Counted from the stretch's first letter, positions 12,259-22,642 are shown. The stretch is DNA of 64,000 bases from Linnemannia hyalina (GCA_019671135.1 JAHRHY010000006.1:62001-126000), one strand, 5' to 3'. The notes: generated by a model not told the origin, from the letters alone. Translations and numbers: made by a program.

Positions 12259-12271
12259 GTTGGTGGCAACA
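12259..12271 (+). promoter_or_regulatory. Family upstream box GTTGGTGGCAACA
   Basis: The 13-mer lies 181 bp upstream of the start of the minus-strand F-box gene, inside the bidirectional spacer shared with the plus-strand F-box gene. The same box with similar flanks occurs upstream of two other F-box genes (16599, 19142) and next to a fragment (14086). It could be a transcription-factor site or simply duplicated 5' flank. Confidence 0.45.
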
Positions 12272-12540
12272 ACAACACGGCACACGGTACTTGACCGATC
12301 ATACCATCCAGGAACAAACTAAAAAAGGCAACCGTCAAAGTTCTCCGGGAGCTAGATATCGCCCCAACGTCACTGCTGCATGGTCGAATGCAATCAAAAT
12401 TCTTCTCACACCCTTGCCACATAAACAAACAAACAGTATTATTTTTTTCGTCTTCCATGCCTTTCCCGTCTCGAACGTTTTTCCTTTGCTCTACTTGCCT
12501 TCCTCACCTCTCTTCACAGTCCTGTCTCTTACATTCACTA

Positions 12541-14025
12541 ATGAGACACATCACCGACCTACCCACCGAGGTCATCACGGCCATTGGCGACTTCCTCCCC
12601 TGCCGCAACTCCATCCACTCTACCGTCCTCACCTGCAAATTGTTCCACGAACAATTTTCTCACCTTCTCTGGAAAGCCGTCGCAGTTTCCACTAACGACT
12701 TCAATCCCGGCCCGGATCCCACCAGCCTCAAGGCCCACGCCCACTTAGTACACGACCTCACCTACGAAGGACATCTTCAAGGAGAGTACTACAACATCTC
12801 ATTCCCGCGTCTGATCAGCCTAAACCTCTGGACCAATGAGATAAAATCGTCATCCCAGGCACTCGACGCCGACTGGTCCATCCTCGTTATGCTCAACCGC
12901 ACAGTCCGAGATATTGAGGTCTCGGTTTATATCTCCATCTGCCTGGTGGACGTTTGGGACGCCATCGTTACCTCGCTATACTGTCCGCGACGATTGACGA
13001 TTAGTGGGAAGCATTTGACTGTAATCATGAACGACGAGGATACGAGGGCGTTCTGGAGGGCGTGTGGACGGTTTGAGGAGATCAATTACAAGGGTCGGGA
13101 TCAGGCGTCTACCTCGCGGGGATTTGTGGACTACGACTATTCACAACTAAAACGTCTGCGTTACAAATCAACAGAGTTTGCCTCCCATACCCAAGGCCAG
13201 ATCGATTGGGTTGGCAAATGCTACAATCTGACACAGTTCCGATGGGAGTACAGCAAAAGACTGATTCCCCTGCAGCGGTTTGCGGACCTTGCTCAAATGT
13301 CGACGTGGCCTTTGCTGGAGGGTATTTGTATTGGCAGGACTTCTGGAACCGACGAGCAGCTGGGGGTCATACTTGGCCATCTGCCGCCTTTGAAGCACTG
13401 GAAGCTCAAGTCAGGATGTTTTGGACCGTTGGCTTTTGATCAACTCCGGGGTCGCCACTTCGACAGCATAACAACCCTGCGCATGCCAAAAGTCGATACG
13501 TTTACGAGTCATATGGCGCTGGAAACTCTGTCGCATTGCCCCCAGTTGGAGGTGTTTGAGGCCCGTCGCATTTCCCTGGAGGATATTTGCTTGTCTCCTC
13601 GACCCTGGGCCTGTCGACGACTGAGACGCCTAGTAGCGTTTTTCACAATGGCCAGCAACCAAGGCGACGGGGCAGAGACATTATTCTTTGAACAGCTTTC
13701 GAGATTGGAGCAGCTGGAGGATATTGATGTCAGTCAAGCGCCTCTTCTCGGTTCAGACTACAAGGCAATCTTTGAGCCTGCCCCCCAATGGAGACTGGAC
13801 CATGGACTTTCTCGACTGTCTACACTATCGCGGCTAAGGAGGTTCAAATGTGACCATGGCATGCAGGATATGAGGGTGGAGGATGTGGAATGGATGCTGG
13901 TGCATTGGCCGTTGCTTCGGATGTTTTCTCGGCGCGTCTCACTCGACAAGGACGCACAGCAGGATATTACAGCGCTGATTGAGGAGCGAGGTTGTAATAG
14001 TGTGTCATTATTTACATATGAATAA
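12541..14025 (+). CDS. F-box protein, plus-strand subfamily, intact
   Basis: This encodes 494 residues without introns. ATG 12541 is preferred to the upstream in-frame ATG 12388 because the two homologous genes at 54486 and 56228 also begin directly with the F-box (here HITDLPTEVITAIGDFL, then a HEQFSHLLWKAV element). The rest is a divergent leucine-rich repeat region (FARACGRFEEI-like segments, HLPPLKHWKLK) and a C-terminal motif VEDVEWMLVHWPLL, which resembles the EVQWM motif of the minus-strand genes, so the two subfamilies are probably distant relatives. The leader is pyrimidine-rich. The predicted role is an SCF ubiquitin-ligase adaptor with unknown substrate. AATAAA lies at 14080. Confidence 0.85.
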   Translation: MRHITDLPTEVITAIGDFLPCRNSIHSTVLTCKLFHEQFSHLLWKAVAVSTNDFNPGPDPTSLKAHAHLVHDLTYEGHLQGEYYNISFPRLISLNLWTNEIKSSSQALDADWSILVMLNRTVRDIEVSVYISICLVDVWDAIVTSLYCPRRLTISGKHLTVIMNDEDTRAFWRACGRFEEINYKGRDQASTSRGFVDYDYSQLKRLRYKSTEFASHTQGQIDWVGKCYNLTQFRWEYSKRLIPLQRFADLAQMSTWPLLEGICIGRTSGTDEQLGVILGHLPPLKHWKLKSGCFGPLAFDQLRGRHFDSITTLRMPKVDTFTSHMALETLSHCPQLEVFEARRISLEDICLSPRPWACRRLRRLVAFFTMASNQGDGAETLFFEQLSRLEQLEDIDVSQAPLLGSDYKAIFEPAPQWRLDHGLSRLSTLSRLRRFKCDHGMQDMRVEDVEWMLVHWPLLRMFSRRVSLDKDAQQDITALIEERGCNSVSLFTYE

Positions 14026-14085
14026 ATTGAAAATGACCTAAGTGAGATGACGAAATGTGATTGGCGCCAACTGACACAAAATAAA

Positions 14086-14098
14086 GTTGGTGGCGACA
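14086..14098 (+). promoter_or_regulatory. Family upstream box (variant) next to a gene fragment
   Basis: GTTGGTGGCGACA is followed by a GATCAAAACAG flank as in the other copies, but here it sits at the 3' side of the F-box fragment 14122-14503 rather than upstream of a gene. This fits a deletion that removed the gene it once served. Confidence 0.35.
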
Positions 14099-14121
14099 AG
14101 GCGCCAGACTGATCAAAACAG

Positions 14122-14503
14122 TCAGAGCACTGCACTATCTAAATCTCGATCCTCGTTCCCCAGCTCCAATCGCTCCAGTCGTGTCAGCCTCGCGAGACGG
14201 TCAAACACTCGGCTTCCGACTCTGGGTAGTGTATAATCCTGGAATCGCCATTCCATCCTTGAGTGGGCGATTAGATCACGCCCGGGACGCAAGCTTCCAA
14301 GGCTTGGATCCAAGTCTGATTGATAGAGGTAACGATCAGTGTCTCGAGGTTAGCGCATCATCGTTAGAACTGGGGCCACGATGGCGGGTAGGTGATGATG
14401 TGCTCGTTCAAATCCTCACAAGTCACGCGCACCTCATTCATCAACGGTAACGGCTCATCCCAATATTGAACATGTCCATGAGAACCATCGATACCACCAA
14501 AAT
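14122..14503 (-). pseudogene. F-box/LRR gene fragment with internal deletion
   Basis: On the minus strand the fragment reads EPLPLMNEVRVTCEDL then TYPPSWPQF, two stops (TAA, TGA), and CANLETLIVTSINQTW. This matches the repeat region of the neighbouring gene at 14506-16392 (EPLPLLKKLRVTCQD, CTHLESLRVSSVDPSW). After ALEACV the sequence jumps straight to the C-terminal block (a GMVLQE-like stretch, then DRLARLTRLERLELGNEDRD), skipping the middle of the gene, and it ends at 14122 without the last ~90 residues. The F-box end is also missing. It is a dead copy wedged between the plus-strand F-box gene and the next member of the array. Confidence 0.75.
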
Positions 14504-14505
14504 AT

Positions 14506-16392
14506 TTATTCAAAAATTCTATCCCAATCGCATTGGAATGACTGAATCTTGGGGTAATGCTCTCGTAACCATTTGTAAGCACCATAGCTCTTGCCATGAT
14601 TCAAGCCAACCAGGCGATTCAGCTTGGGCCAACTTTGTATCATCCACTGTACCTCCTTAACTCCGACCAAAGTCGCCATCCGCATCACGCTCAACTCCCT
14701 CAGCTGCTTCAATCCTTCCAGCATCCGTAATCCGCTCCTGATGTTCATGTCTAGACAGTCATATTGTTGATCTTCATCCTCCAAAGTCTCTGCTTCAGCC
14801 GATTCGTCAAACGTCCTAGTTACGCCAAACGTGTTCCTGCCTTCCTGTCCCAACTCTAATCGTTCTAGTCGTGTCAACCTTCCTAAACGTTCATACACTC
14901 GATGTAGGATCTCCTGACTCTGACCGGAGTGTGCTTCTTGAAGTACCATGCCGTTTTTGACTGGGTGCCCGTGAAAGGTCCTGACGATATCCGGTCTCGG
15001 GATCCCAGAAATCTTGGCGCGGAAGACTTTGAGCGATAATTCGCATGCCCATGGCTTAAGGGAGTTGGAGGAGGGATCGGCGTCGATGAAGTCTGTTGCC
15101 ATGATATGTGTCGTCTCTTTGATGCTGTATGAGTCGCGATAGTCGCGTTCTAGAGTAACAAAGGTGACGAGTCGGTGGCTGTAGGATAAGATCTGCTGCA
15201 TGTCTCTACTTGTCAACCCATACGCCATCGTCAAGTCCAATTCTTCCAGAGTAGAACACTGCTGGATCGAAGCCTGCACCGCAAGCGGTCCTATTCTTGG
15301 AATCGCAATCGATCGCCAGCCCGTGTGAGAAGCCGCAAGCATGTCCATGTTATCCCGATCCGTAGTATCCAGCGGTGAATTGTCGAGGCGAATGCTGTCG
15401 AGGTTAGGGAGGCCACTCCTGAGAGCCGAAGTAAGATGATGAAGAGACACCGAGTTGATCATTCCCAGTCGCAGACTCTGGAGTTGCACACATGCTGATA
15501 GGGCGTGGATCCAGCTCGGGTCGACTGAAGAGACCCGAAGACTCTCGAGGTGAGTACATCGATTCAAGAACAGAGGCCATGATGGAGGGTAGGGCTGTTT
15601 GTCCTGACATGTCACACGCAGTTTCTTCAAAAGCGGCAATGGTTCTCCATCCCCGTCCTCTTCCATCCTCGTTGGCGGATCCAATATTTCACGGGAGCCA
15701 AAATGTGTGAAGTCAAGATGCAGACTCTGCAGCCTCGGAGGGCATCATGAGAACAAGACGGGCGGGAAGGACGACTTGTCAAGACTGACCCTCAAATCCA
15801 GTTTGATGGTGAGATCCGTGAGCGTTTCTGGAAGACCCGTGCGCACGATCCTTTTCCATGGCTCCAGCTCATCGACCTTTATACATCCTAAAAGCCACAG
15901 TCGCGTCAAGTTTGTGCATCGTCCAAGCAAATAATACAACAGCTCCAAATCCGTCGGGTTACGGATAGGTCCTGCTTTAGTCGAGTTTTTGCTCGACTGA
16001 GGTCGACTCTTACGGAACCCAAACCGCTGCACCTGTGGGTCGCGGAGGCGATGCTGGTCAAGACCCAAGACTCGAATTAAATGCCCATTTCTTGAAAAGG
16101 GCGGTAGTGGATGATTGTTCCTGTTATCCTTGTCGAGGTGGCCTCCCAGTTCTTGTTGGGCAGCGTGGTAGTCCTCCTGTGCAAATTGACGAAAGTACTG
16201 GGGGTGACGAAAGTACGGCCATTTAGAGAAGACTGACCCGTTCGGACTTGGGAGTGGCGGGACGGTGTGCCAGAAGTGTGGAGTGAAGATGGTGTTCCAG
16301 GTTTTGCTGACCCGAATGCAGATTGTCAAATCACGGGAGGTGAGATGGTAGCCGACTTGCTCAGCCAGCTCGGGGATGTCGAAGAAAGACAT
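14506..16392 (-). pseudogene. F-box/LRR protein gene interrupted by one in-frame TGA
   Basis: ATG 16392 starts a clear F-box (MSFFDIPELAEQVGYHL, CIRVSKTWNTIF, FWHTVPP). The frame stays open for 629 codons to the stop at 14506, broken only by TGA at 15747-15745. Both halves align with the intact paralogues: before the stop, PPVLFS; after it, CPPRLQSLHLDF, where the gene at 10213 has PPILFSRCSCNLQEL. The stop therefore replaces Arg and is best explained by one C-to-T change, CGA to TGA, in a CpG. The C-terminal block is complete (KISGIPRPDI, YERLGRLTRLERLELG, EVQWMIQSWPKL). The rest of the frame is undamaged, so the change is recent or tolerated. A 215-residue truncated F-box protein is the product without readthrough. 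Confidence 0.82.
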
Positions 16393-16983
16393 GAACAATG
16401 GACGATGAGGACGAGTGGACAAATCAGAAGTGTGCAAGAAGCAAAGAGAAAAGAAAGAAGTGAACGAGCTGAAAGCAGGCGGGCGTGCGAACGAGATAAA
16501 TGAATTAGAGTTGAAGGAGACAGAGGCCACACATTGGTATTCAACATCCACATGATCAGAAAGTGAAACATGATGATCAATATCCTAAGGCGGGTAAAGT
16601 TGGTGACAACAGCTACCAGGTTGATCAAATATCAGCCTAGAACCATCAGCCGATACCCATAGGGCAATTCACCTCTGCCTCTCGCACACCAACACTGATA
16701 TGCCAACAATGCAAGGTGTTTCCTCCCACCACCTTTATGACCTTGTCCAAGGCCTGGACACAACCAATGCTATGGCCCTTAACTTCTCTCTTTTTGATTG
16801 ACGTTCACCGAAGCAGAAAAGCTGCTCTCGCTTCTTGTCTGCCGTTCTTTTTCTACACCAACACACTCAATCCAGTAACGATATCTTCCACACCATACTA
16901 CGAAATCAACAAAACCATAGCACAAAATAATTCGATCAATGCTGACGAGGGCTTTTGCATTGACTGTCAAAAAAAGTAAGGCC
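16393..16983. other. Intergenic, 5' flank of an F-box gene
   Basis: Apart from the family upstream box at 16599 the spacer contains no recognisable gene. The part next to 16392 is purine-rich on the plus strand, as in the leaders of the other minus-strand F-box genes. The part next to 16983 is the 3' flank of the following gene. Confidence 0.45.
16599..16611 (+). promoter_or_regulatory. Family upstream box GTTGGTGACAACA
   Basis: One-base variant of the box, 207 bp upstream of the start of the TGA-interrupted gene at 16392. It is followed by GCTACCAGG and a GATCAA element, a flank shared with the copy at 19142. Confidence 0.45.
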
Positions 16984-18894
16984 TCAATGGACGCGGAAAC
17001 AAGGCATAGAAAAAATCGTTAGGGATTCATCCTGCGCCCATTTCCCTGCCTCCTTCTCCTCTCCGTCAATGTTCAACCCACGAATAACTATCAGCTTGGG
17101 CCAGCTCTGTTTCATCCATTTAAGCTCCTCAACACCGATCCTGGTCTCCATCCGTACCACACTCAACACCCTCAAGTCCTTCAACGCTTCCAATATCCGC
17201 AGTCCGCTCCCGAGTTTCATATCCAAACAGCTGTACTGATGGAGTACATCTTGAATCCTCTGCAACGTCATATTTCGCAAATAGAAGTCGGCGTGGACAT
17301 TAGGCCGCCGGTCCTCGTTGCCCAACTCCAGTCGCTGAAGTCTGGTCATCCTTGCCAGACGCTCATACACTCGTCGTTGGATCTCCAGGCCTTGTCCCGG
17401 GTAAGCTTCCCGTGTTACCATCCGGCTCTTAATCGGGTGTCCACAATAGGTCCGAGTGATGTCCGGTCTTGGGATCCCGCCGATCTTGGCACGGAAGACC
17501 TTGAGGGTGGATTCGCATGGCCAAGGCTTGAGGATGTAGGAAGAGGACTCGAAGTCAATGAAATCGTGGCAAGAGATGAAAGTCTGGACGTGTTCGTACT
17601 CCTCGTCCTTGGCCAACGTTATGAACGTCTCCAATCTCGGGCTGGATGATAGGATCTGTAGCATGTGATTGCTGGTCAGACCATATGCCCATTGCAGGCT
17701 GAACGTCTCGAGGGTAGAGCAATGCTTGATCAAGGCGTCTGCTGCGGGGGCGCCCAGACTCGGAAGACAAACATATCGCCAACCTGACCGGCATGCTGAA
17801 ATCATAGCAGCCACGTCCAGCGATTGGTTGTGTGATTCATATGTTCTAACTTGAATTGCATCGAGGCTTGGCAGACCGGTCTTGAGAGCCATCGCGAAGG
17901 GTCGGATCGTTTCATCGCTGAGAAAGTCAATTCTGAGTGTCTTGAGATGGGTACAACCCTCCAGAGCATGGATCCAGCGCCGTTCAAGAGATGGGATATG
18001 AAGGTCCTGGAGGTTGGCGCATCGACCAAGGAAGCGGGCGCAAGACGGTGGCAAGAAGTTCCCATACTCGGAGGTGATGCTCACAGCTCTCAAAGCCGGT
18101 AATGGTCCCCCTTCCTCTACAGCAGCCATTTCTTGTTCCCGACCAGCGTTGTCCACGGGTACCAAGCCGTACGACTGGCAAGTGATGTGAATGGTAAGGC
18201 TCTGGAGCTTCGACGGGCAGAGAACGAGCACAATGGGCAGGATACGTGATTGATGGAGATTGAGATCTGATATGAGGCGGATGTTGAGATCCATGATGGT
18301 TTCCGGAAGGCCGTAATTTGCGATTCCTGTCCAGAACATTAGGTTTATTATGTTCATGTCATATCCAGAAAGTCGCATCCGCTGGATATTGGGACATTGC
18401 TTGAGCAGATGGATCCACAGGTCGAGACTGAATAGAAGGTGTACTGGTGGTGGGTGGGTTTGTGCGACTACATGCGTAGCAGGCGGGGCGTACAAAGGGG
18501 AGACAAAAGGAGGAGTCAGTTGTTCCGGATCATCAGACTTCCCCAGCTCTGAAAAAGGGACACTCAGATGTCGAATCCAGCGGCCGTTTCTTGATATCAC
18601 CGTCTGCAATTGGTCGGGTTCGTACTTGAGACGAGACCGTAGCCGCAGTTGGCGAGTGTTGTTGTAATCGACCACTAACAAAGGATGGCTTCTGCTCCAA
18701 ATCCGAGTCTCCTCGTTCATTCTGGCCGGTTCGTCCCTGATGTACTCGGGGAGCTCTCGTGGGAAGGTGCGCCAGAGGAGTGGTGTAAAAATATGCATCC
18801 AGGCTTTGCTCGTGCGGACACACTGTTTAAGGTCGTGGATATAAAGATAGCAACCGATGAGGTTAGCCAGCTCTGGAACATTGAATATGGACAT
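16984..18894 (-). CDS. F-box/LRR protein, intact
   Basis: This encodes 636 residues without introns, starting at ATG 18894 (MSIFNVPELANLIGCYL, CVRTSKAWMHIF, LLWRTFP: F-box, residues 1-50). Leucine-rich repeats follow (LQSLTIHITC, NLQDLHIPSLERRW, LKTLRIDF). The family C-terminal block is complete: FRAKIGGIPRPDITRTY, YERLARMTRLQRLELG, GLRILEALKDLRVL and ELKWMKQSWPKL. It is the best-preserved member of the array together with 10213-12078. The likely function is an SCF ubiquitin-ligase adaptor. The upstream box lies 248 bp before the start, beyond a GT/GA dinucleotide repeat. Confidence 0.85.
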   Translation of the reverse strand: MSIFNVPELANLIGCYLYIHDLKQCVRTSKAWMHIFTPLLWRTFPRELPEYIRDEPARMNEETRIWSRSHPLLVVDYNNTRQLRLRSRLKYEPDQLQTVISRNGRWIRHLSVPFSELGKSDDPEQLTPPFVSPLYAPPATHVVAQTHPPPVHLLFSLDLWIHLLKQCPNIQRMRLSGYDMNIINLMFWTGIANYGLPETIMDLNIRLISDLNLHQSRILPIVLVLCPSKLQSLTIHITCQSYGLVPVDNAGREQEMAAVEEGGPLPALRAVSITSEYGNFLPPSCARFLGRCANLQDLHIPSLERRWIHALEGCTHLKTLRIDFLSDETIRPFAMALKTGLPSLDAIQVRTYESHNQSLDVAAMISACRSGWRYVCLPSLGAPAADALIKHCSTLETFSLQWAYGLTSNHMLQILSSSPRLETFITLAKDEEYEHVQTFISCHDFIDFESSSYILKPWPCESTLKVFRAKIGGIPRPDITRTYCGHPIKSRMVTREAYPGQGLEIQRRVYERLARMTRLQRLELGNEDRRPNVHADFYLRNMTLQRIQDVLHQYSCLDMKLGSGLRILEALKDLRVLSVVRMETRIGVEELKWMKQSWPKLIVIRGLNIDGEEKEAGKWAQDESLTIFSMPCFRVH

Positions 18895-18927
18895 TGGAAA
18901 GGGTGTAGCGAAAGGACAGGGTTAGAA

Positions 18928-18960
18928 GTGTGTGTGCGTGTGTGTGTGTGAGAGAGAGAG
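18928..18960. repeat. (GT)n(GA)n dinucleotide repeat
   Basis: A short GT run followed directly by GA units in the 5' flank of the minus-strand F-box gene, starting 34 bp from its start codon. Confidence 0.85.
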
Positions 18961-19141
18961 GAAGGAGGGGATGGAAAGCGAGATATATGTCGATGGCACG
19001 AGCAGAAAAAAGAAAGGACGAGTAAAACGATGTGACGTGTGAACGAACCTTATTTTCACTATGATGTTGTTCTTGACCAAGGGAAAAGGAAGGCATCTCA
19101 TGTTTCTGAAGAGAAACATGATGGTTCCTGAGACGTTTAGA

Positions 19142-19154
19142 GTTGGTGGCAACA
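19142..19154 (+). promoter_or_regulatory. Family upstream box GTTGGTGGCAACA
   Basis: The 13-mer is identical to the copy at 12259. It lies 248 bp upstream of the start at 18894 and is followed by GTTACCAGGACGATCAA, much like the flank at 16612. Confidence 0.45.
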
Positions 19155-19436
19155 GTTACCAGGACGATCAATCAGCCAGGAACCAGACAAGGAACAACAC
19201 TTAGGTCATTTATTGTCGGCCTATGTTATGTCAGGCAAGAAGCCAGTTGCCTTTTCCTCCTCCTCCACATCGTCGTCCTCTTTATTCTCCACCTATTTCT
19301 CCCATCCTCTTTTAGTGTCTTGTCAGCTTTCCTCCTTTGTTTGGTTGAGTGCGACCAAACGGTGCGTTTTGATGAATGCGCACCATCCATTGATTGCATG
19401 TGCACACTTTCCCCCTTTGTTTACTTTCTGGTGGCG

Positions 19437-19985
19437 GCGTCGATAAAGTCCTGAGCCGAGAAGTGAGTATACCCAAAATTGACCGACGTATATTTTCTAT
19501 AGTCGTCCTTGACCAACGTAACAAACGTCTACATTCTCGGGCTAGACGACAAGATCTGGATCATGAGTTCACTAGTAAGACCATGCGCGTTTCTCCAATA
19601 GAGTACCTCGAGAATCGAACAATGCTTCACAACAGCCTTAACAGTGAAAGGACCCGCATTGATGATCCCCCAATAGACTGTCAACCCATTCCGACACGCA
19701 GAAACCACTGGTGCCTTATCCTCGTCAGTTTTTTCCGAACCTTTGGCATAGATGTTGATGGTGTCTAGGTTAGGGAGATAGGGTTTGATGGCCATAGCGA
19801 GGGGTCGCCAACTGTCAGGCTGCAATATCTCGACCTCTAGGCTCTTGAGGGAAACGCAGGCTTGTAGGGCTTGGGTCCGGTGATGGCCGGAGGTATTGGT
19901 ACAGAGACTCTCAAAGTTGGGGCATCGTCTCAGGAGGCGGGGCCATATAGGGCGGATGAGGGTACTTATTTGGTTTCAGATAAGG
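19437..19985 (-). pseudogene. F-box/LRR gene fragment
   Basis: The minus strand reads LRRCPNFESLC, then ACVSLKSLEVEIL, LPNLDTINIYAKG, VVKHCSILEVLYW and LTSELMIQILSSSPRM, the middle repeat region of the F-box/LRR family (compare LTSNHMLQILSSSPRL in the gene at 16984). After SSPRM the frame meets TAG at 19531-19529 where the paralogue has Glu, and then continues in the same frame (TFVTLVKDDY to SAQDFIDA) until homology ends near 19437. F-box and C-terminal block are absent. It is a dead internal fragment at the edge of the array. Confidence 0.75.
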
Positions 19986-20273
19986 ATACCTCTCATCATT
20001 CGTCACTGACAACGTATACTTTTTTCAATGCCAACTAGCGCCAAAAATGAAGCCAGTTGTCTGGTTCCCAAGGCAAGGGCAGAAGAGTAAGTCTCGTTAG
20101 ATGTGAATGTGGTTGCATAAGCTGGCTCTAGCTTTAGTTTATTATTATGCAGTTTGGAGAGAGTGGCTTTCTAAACAAGTTGTTATGTTTTTTTGGTACT
20201 ATGTGCATTGGGTGCCCAATTGGACACCCAGGATGGGTTATTTTGTGTTATGAGTTCGAGAGAGATTATAAAA

Positions 20274-22642
20274 TCAATCCTGGAGCAAACTCTGACCGTT
20301 CATCTCGGAGGGAACGTCCAAGCCCATGACGCGGAGCATGGTGGGGGCAACGTCGCAGAGGGCACCATTGGCGTCGTTGAACTTATGGGTCTTGCTGGTC
20401 ATGACAAAGGGCACACGGGCACAGGTGTGGGCAGTGTGGGGGGTCGAGAAGTCATCCGACAACATCTTCTCGGCGTTACCGTGGTCGGCAGTGATGAAAA
20501 GGATGTAGTTGTGCTTGACACAGGCCTCGTAGATGGTTCCGATAGCAGCATCAGTAGCCTCGACTCCCTTGATGGCAGCCTCGTAAATTCCAGTGTGTCC
20601 GACCATATCGGGAGGGGCAAAGTTGCACATGATGAAGGGGTACTTGCCAGTCTCGATCTCTTCGGCAACCTTCTCACCGACAGCAGCAGCAGACATCTCA
20701 GGTTTCAAGTCGTAGGTGGCGACCTTGGGCGAGGGGATCAGGTCACGGTCCTCACCGTCGAACTGGGCCTCGGAGCCTCCGTTGAAGAAGAAGGTGACGT
20801 GGGCGTACTTCTCGGTCTCAGCAACGTGGCACTGGGCGACCTTCTCCTTGGCGAGCCACTCAGCAAGGACGTTGGTCATGGACTGGGCAGGGAAGGCAAC
20901 GGGGAAGGGGAAGTCGCCCTTGTACTGGGACATGGTGGTGATGTGGAGGTTCTTAGGGAGCTTGACCTCCATGGGGGCGGGGGCGATGCCCAAGACGGAC
21001 GAGATCTCGCGCATGCGGTCCGAGCGGTAGTTGAAGCAGAAGATGGTATCGTTATCGCCAATCAATCCCTGCTCGTTGATGATAATGGGCTTCAAAAACT
21101 CGTCGGTAATGTCCTTCTTGTAGTTGTCTTCAATAGCCTGTGAGATATGTCCGATAAGAAGAAGTGTGGATAAAAAGATAAAGAAACAGATACAGAGTCA
21201 ACAACTGCGATTTAAGGTTCAGATAGGTCCAATTGGGGCAACAAGACAACACGACACAACACTTCACACAACGACGATGAATTACCTGGACGGGATCAGA
21301 GGCCTTCTCGCCCTCACCACTGACAAGTCCATCGACAGCGATCTTGACACGCTCCCAACGCTTATCGCGATCCATGGCATAGTAGCGACCACAGATGGTG
21401 GCGATCTTGCCGTAATTGATCGACTCGGTCTTCTCAACCAACTGCTTCATGTAGCCAGCAGCAGAGCGGGGGGAGGTGTCACGACCGTCGCCAAAGAAGT
21501 GGATGTACACCTCGGGAACCTGCGCTGCCTTGGCAGCATCCAAAAGAGCGTTGAGGTGGTTCTGGTGGCTGTGGACTCCACCGTCCGAGACCTATTTGAA
21601 AAACACGAGCACCGAATGAAAATTCAAGTCTGTGTGAGAAAATGAAGTACTTGGTTTATCCAGATGATGGAACGCAAATACTCTTCGGTGGTGTGGACTT
21701 ACGAGACCCATAAGGTGGAGACGACCGTTACCGGCCTTGGCGTGCTCGAACGAGGCCTTGATGTTCTCCAACTTGCCGAACTGGTCCTTAGAGGCAGCAA
21801 GATCAATGCGGACAATATCCTAATAGTTCATAACGACGAATAAAGTAAAAGTTGTCAATGTTTGGTGCTCTTCCGTCGTCCATGAGTCCTGTCTGTGGGT
21901 CGTCGATTAACTGACGCCATCCAGTTCCCCTCGTGGGATAATTTGATCTGTGCAAAAAGTAGCGAAATGTAGTGATTGTTGATTCTCAAGAGACGAAAAG
22001 AGGGGGTGGGAGTGCGCGAATGTCAACGGCGACAGTGGGAAGGAGGAGGAAAGTAGAAAGAAAGAGAAGAAAGAAAGAGAAGAGAGAGTTGGGATACGAT
22101 GATCTCATCTCGCGTAACCAATATAACATTGCAGCCAAGGTTCCACTTCACCAGATATTGAAAAGAGAGACACACAGAAAACATTAAATAATAACACAAC
22201 AGAAACAGAACAACAACCAAGAGTGTGTTCCCGATCCATTCCTCCCCACCGAAAATTGAAAAGAAAAAAAAAGAAAAAGTGAACGTGTCCTTCCTTCATT
22301 GCGCTTCGGAGACGGTACTGGAAGACTTTAACAGAAGGCGGTTCTACTCTCCCTTTCAATCTTTTCACACAGAAAACAAAGTCAAAAAAGGCATACCTGG
22401 TAGACAACACGACCGGCACCGATGTTCAAGTGTCCGACCTCGGAGTTACCCATGAGGCCGTCGGGGAGGCCGACGTCGAGGCCGTGTGCGCCGAGGGTGG
22501 TGTAGGGGTATTCCTTCTCGAACTTGTCCATGTAAGGGGTTTTGGCGTTGAAGATGGCGTCACCACGGTGGTTCTCTTCGGGGGAGACACCCCAGCCGTC
22601 GATGACGATACAGACGACGTTGTGCTTGACTTGGGCAGCCAT
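20274..22642 (-). CDS. gpmI: 2,3-bisphosphoglycerate-independent phosphoglycerate mutase
   Basis: This interconverts 3- and 2-phosphoglycerate in glycolysis and gluconeogenesis using two metal ions (Mn-type) and no bisphosphoglycerate cofactor. Coding exons are 22642-22397, 21819-21703, 21591-21286 and 21137-20274, giving 510 residues, the normal length. All three introns (577, 111 and 148 nt) are GT-AG and fall between codons. Visible motifs are IDGWG near residue 15 (metal ligand), the phospho-accepting Ser67 in [41 protein letters not shown] and the metal-binding TADHGNAE near the C terminus. The start [11 protein letters not shown] fits the family. Many filamentous and early-diverging fungi use this enzyme rather than the cofactor-dependent one of yeast. 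The long first intron may hold regulatory sequence. Confidence 0.96.
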
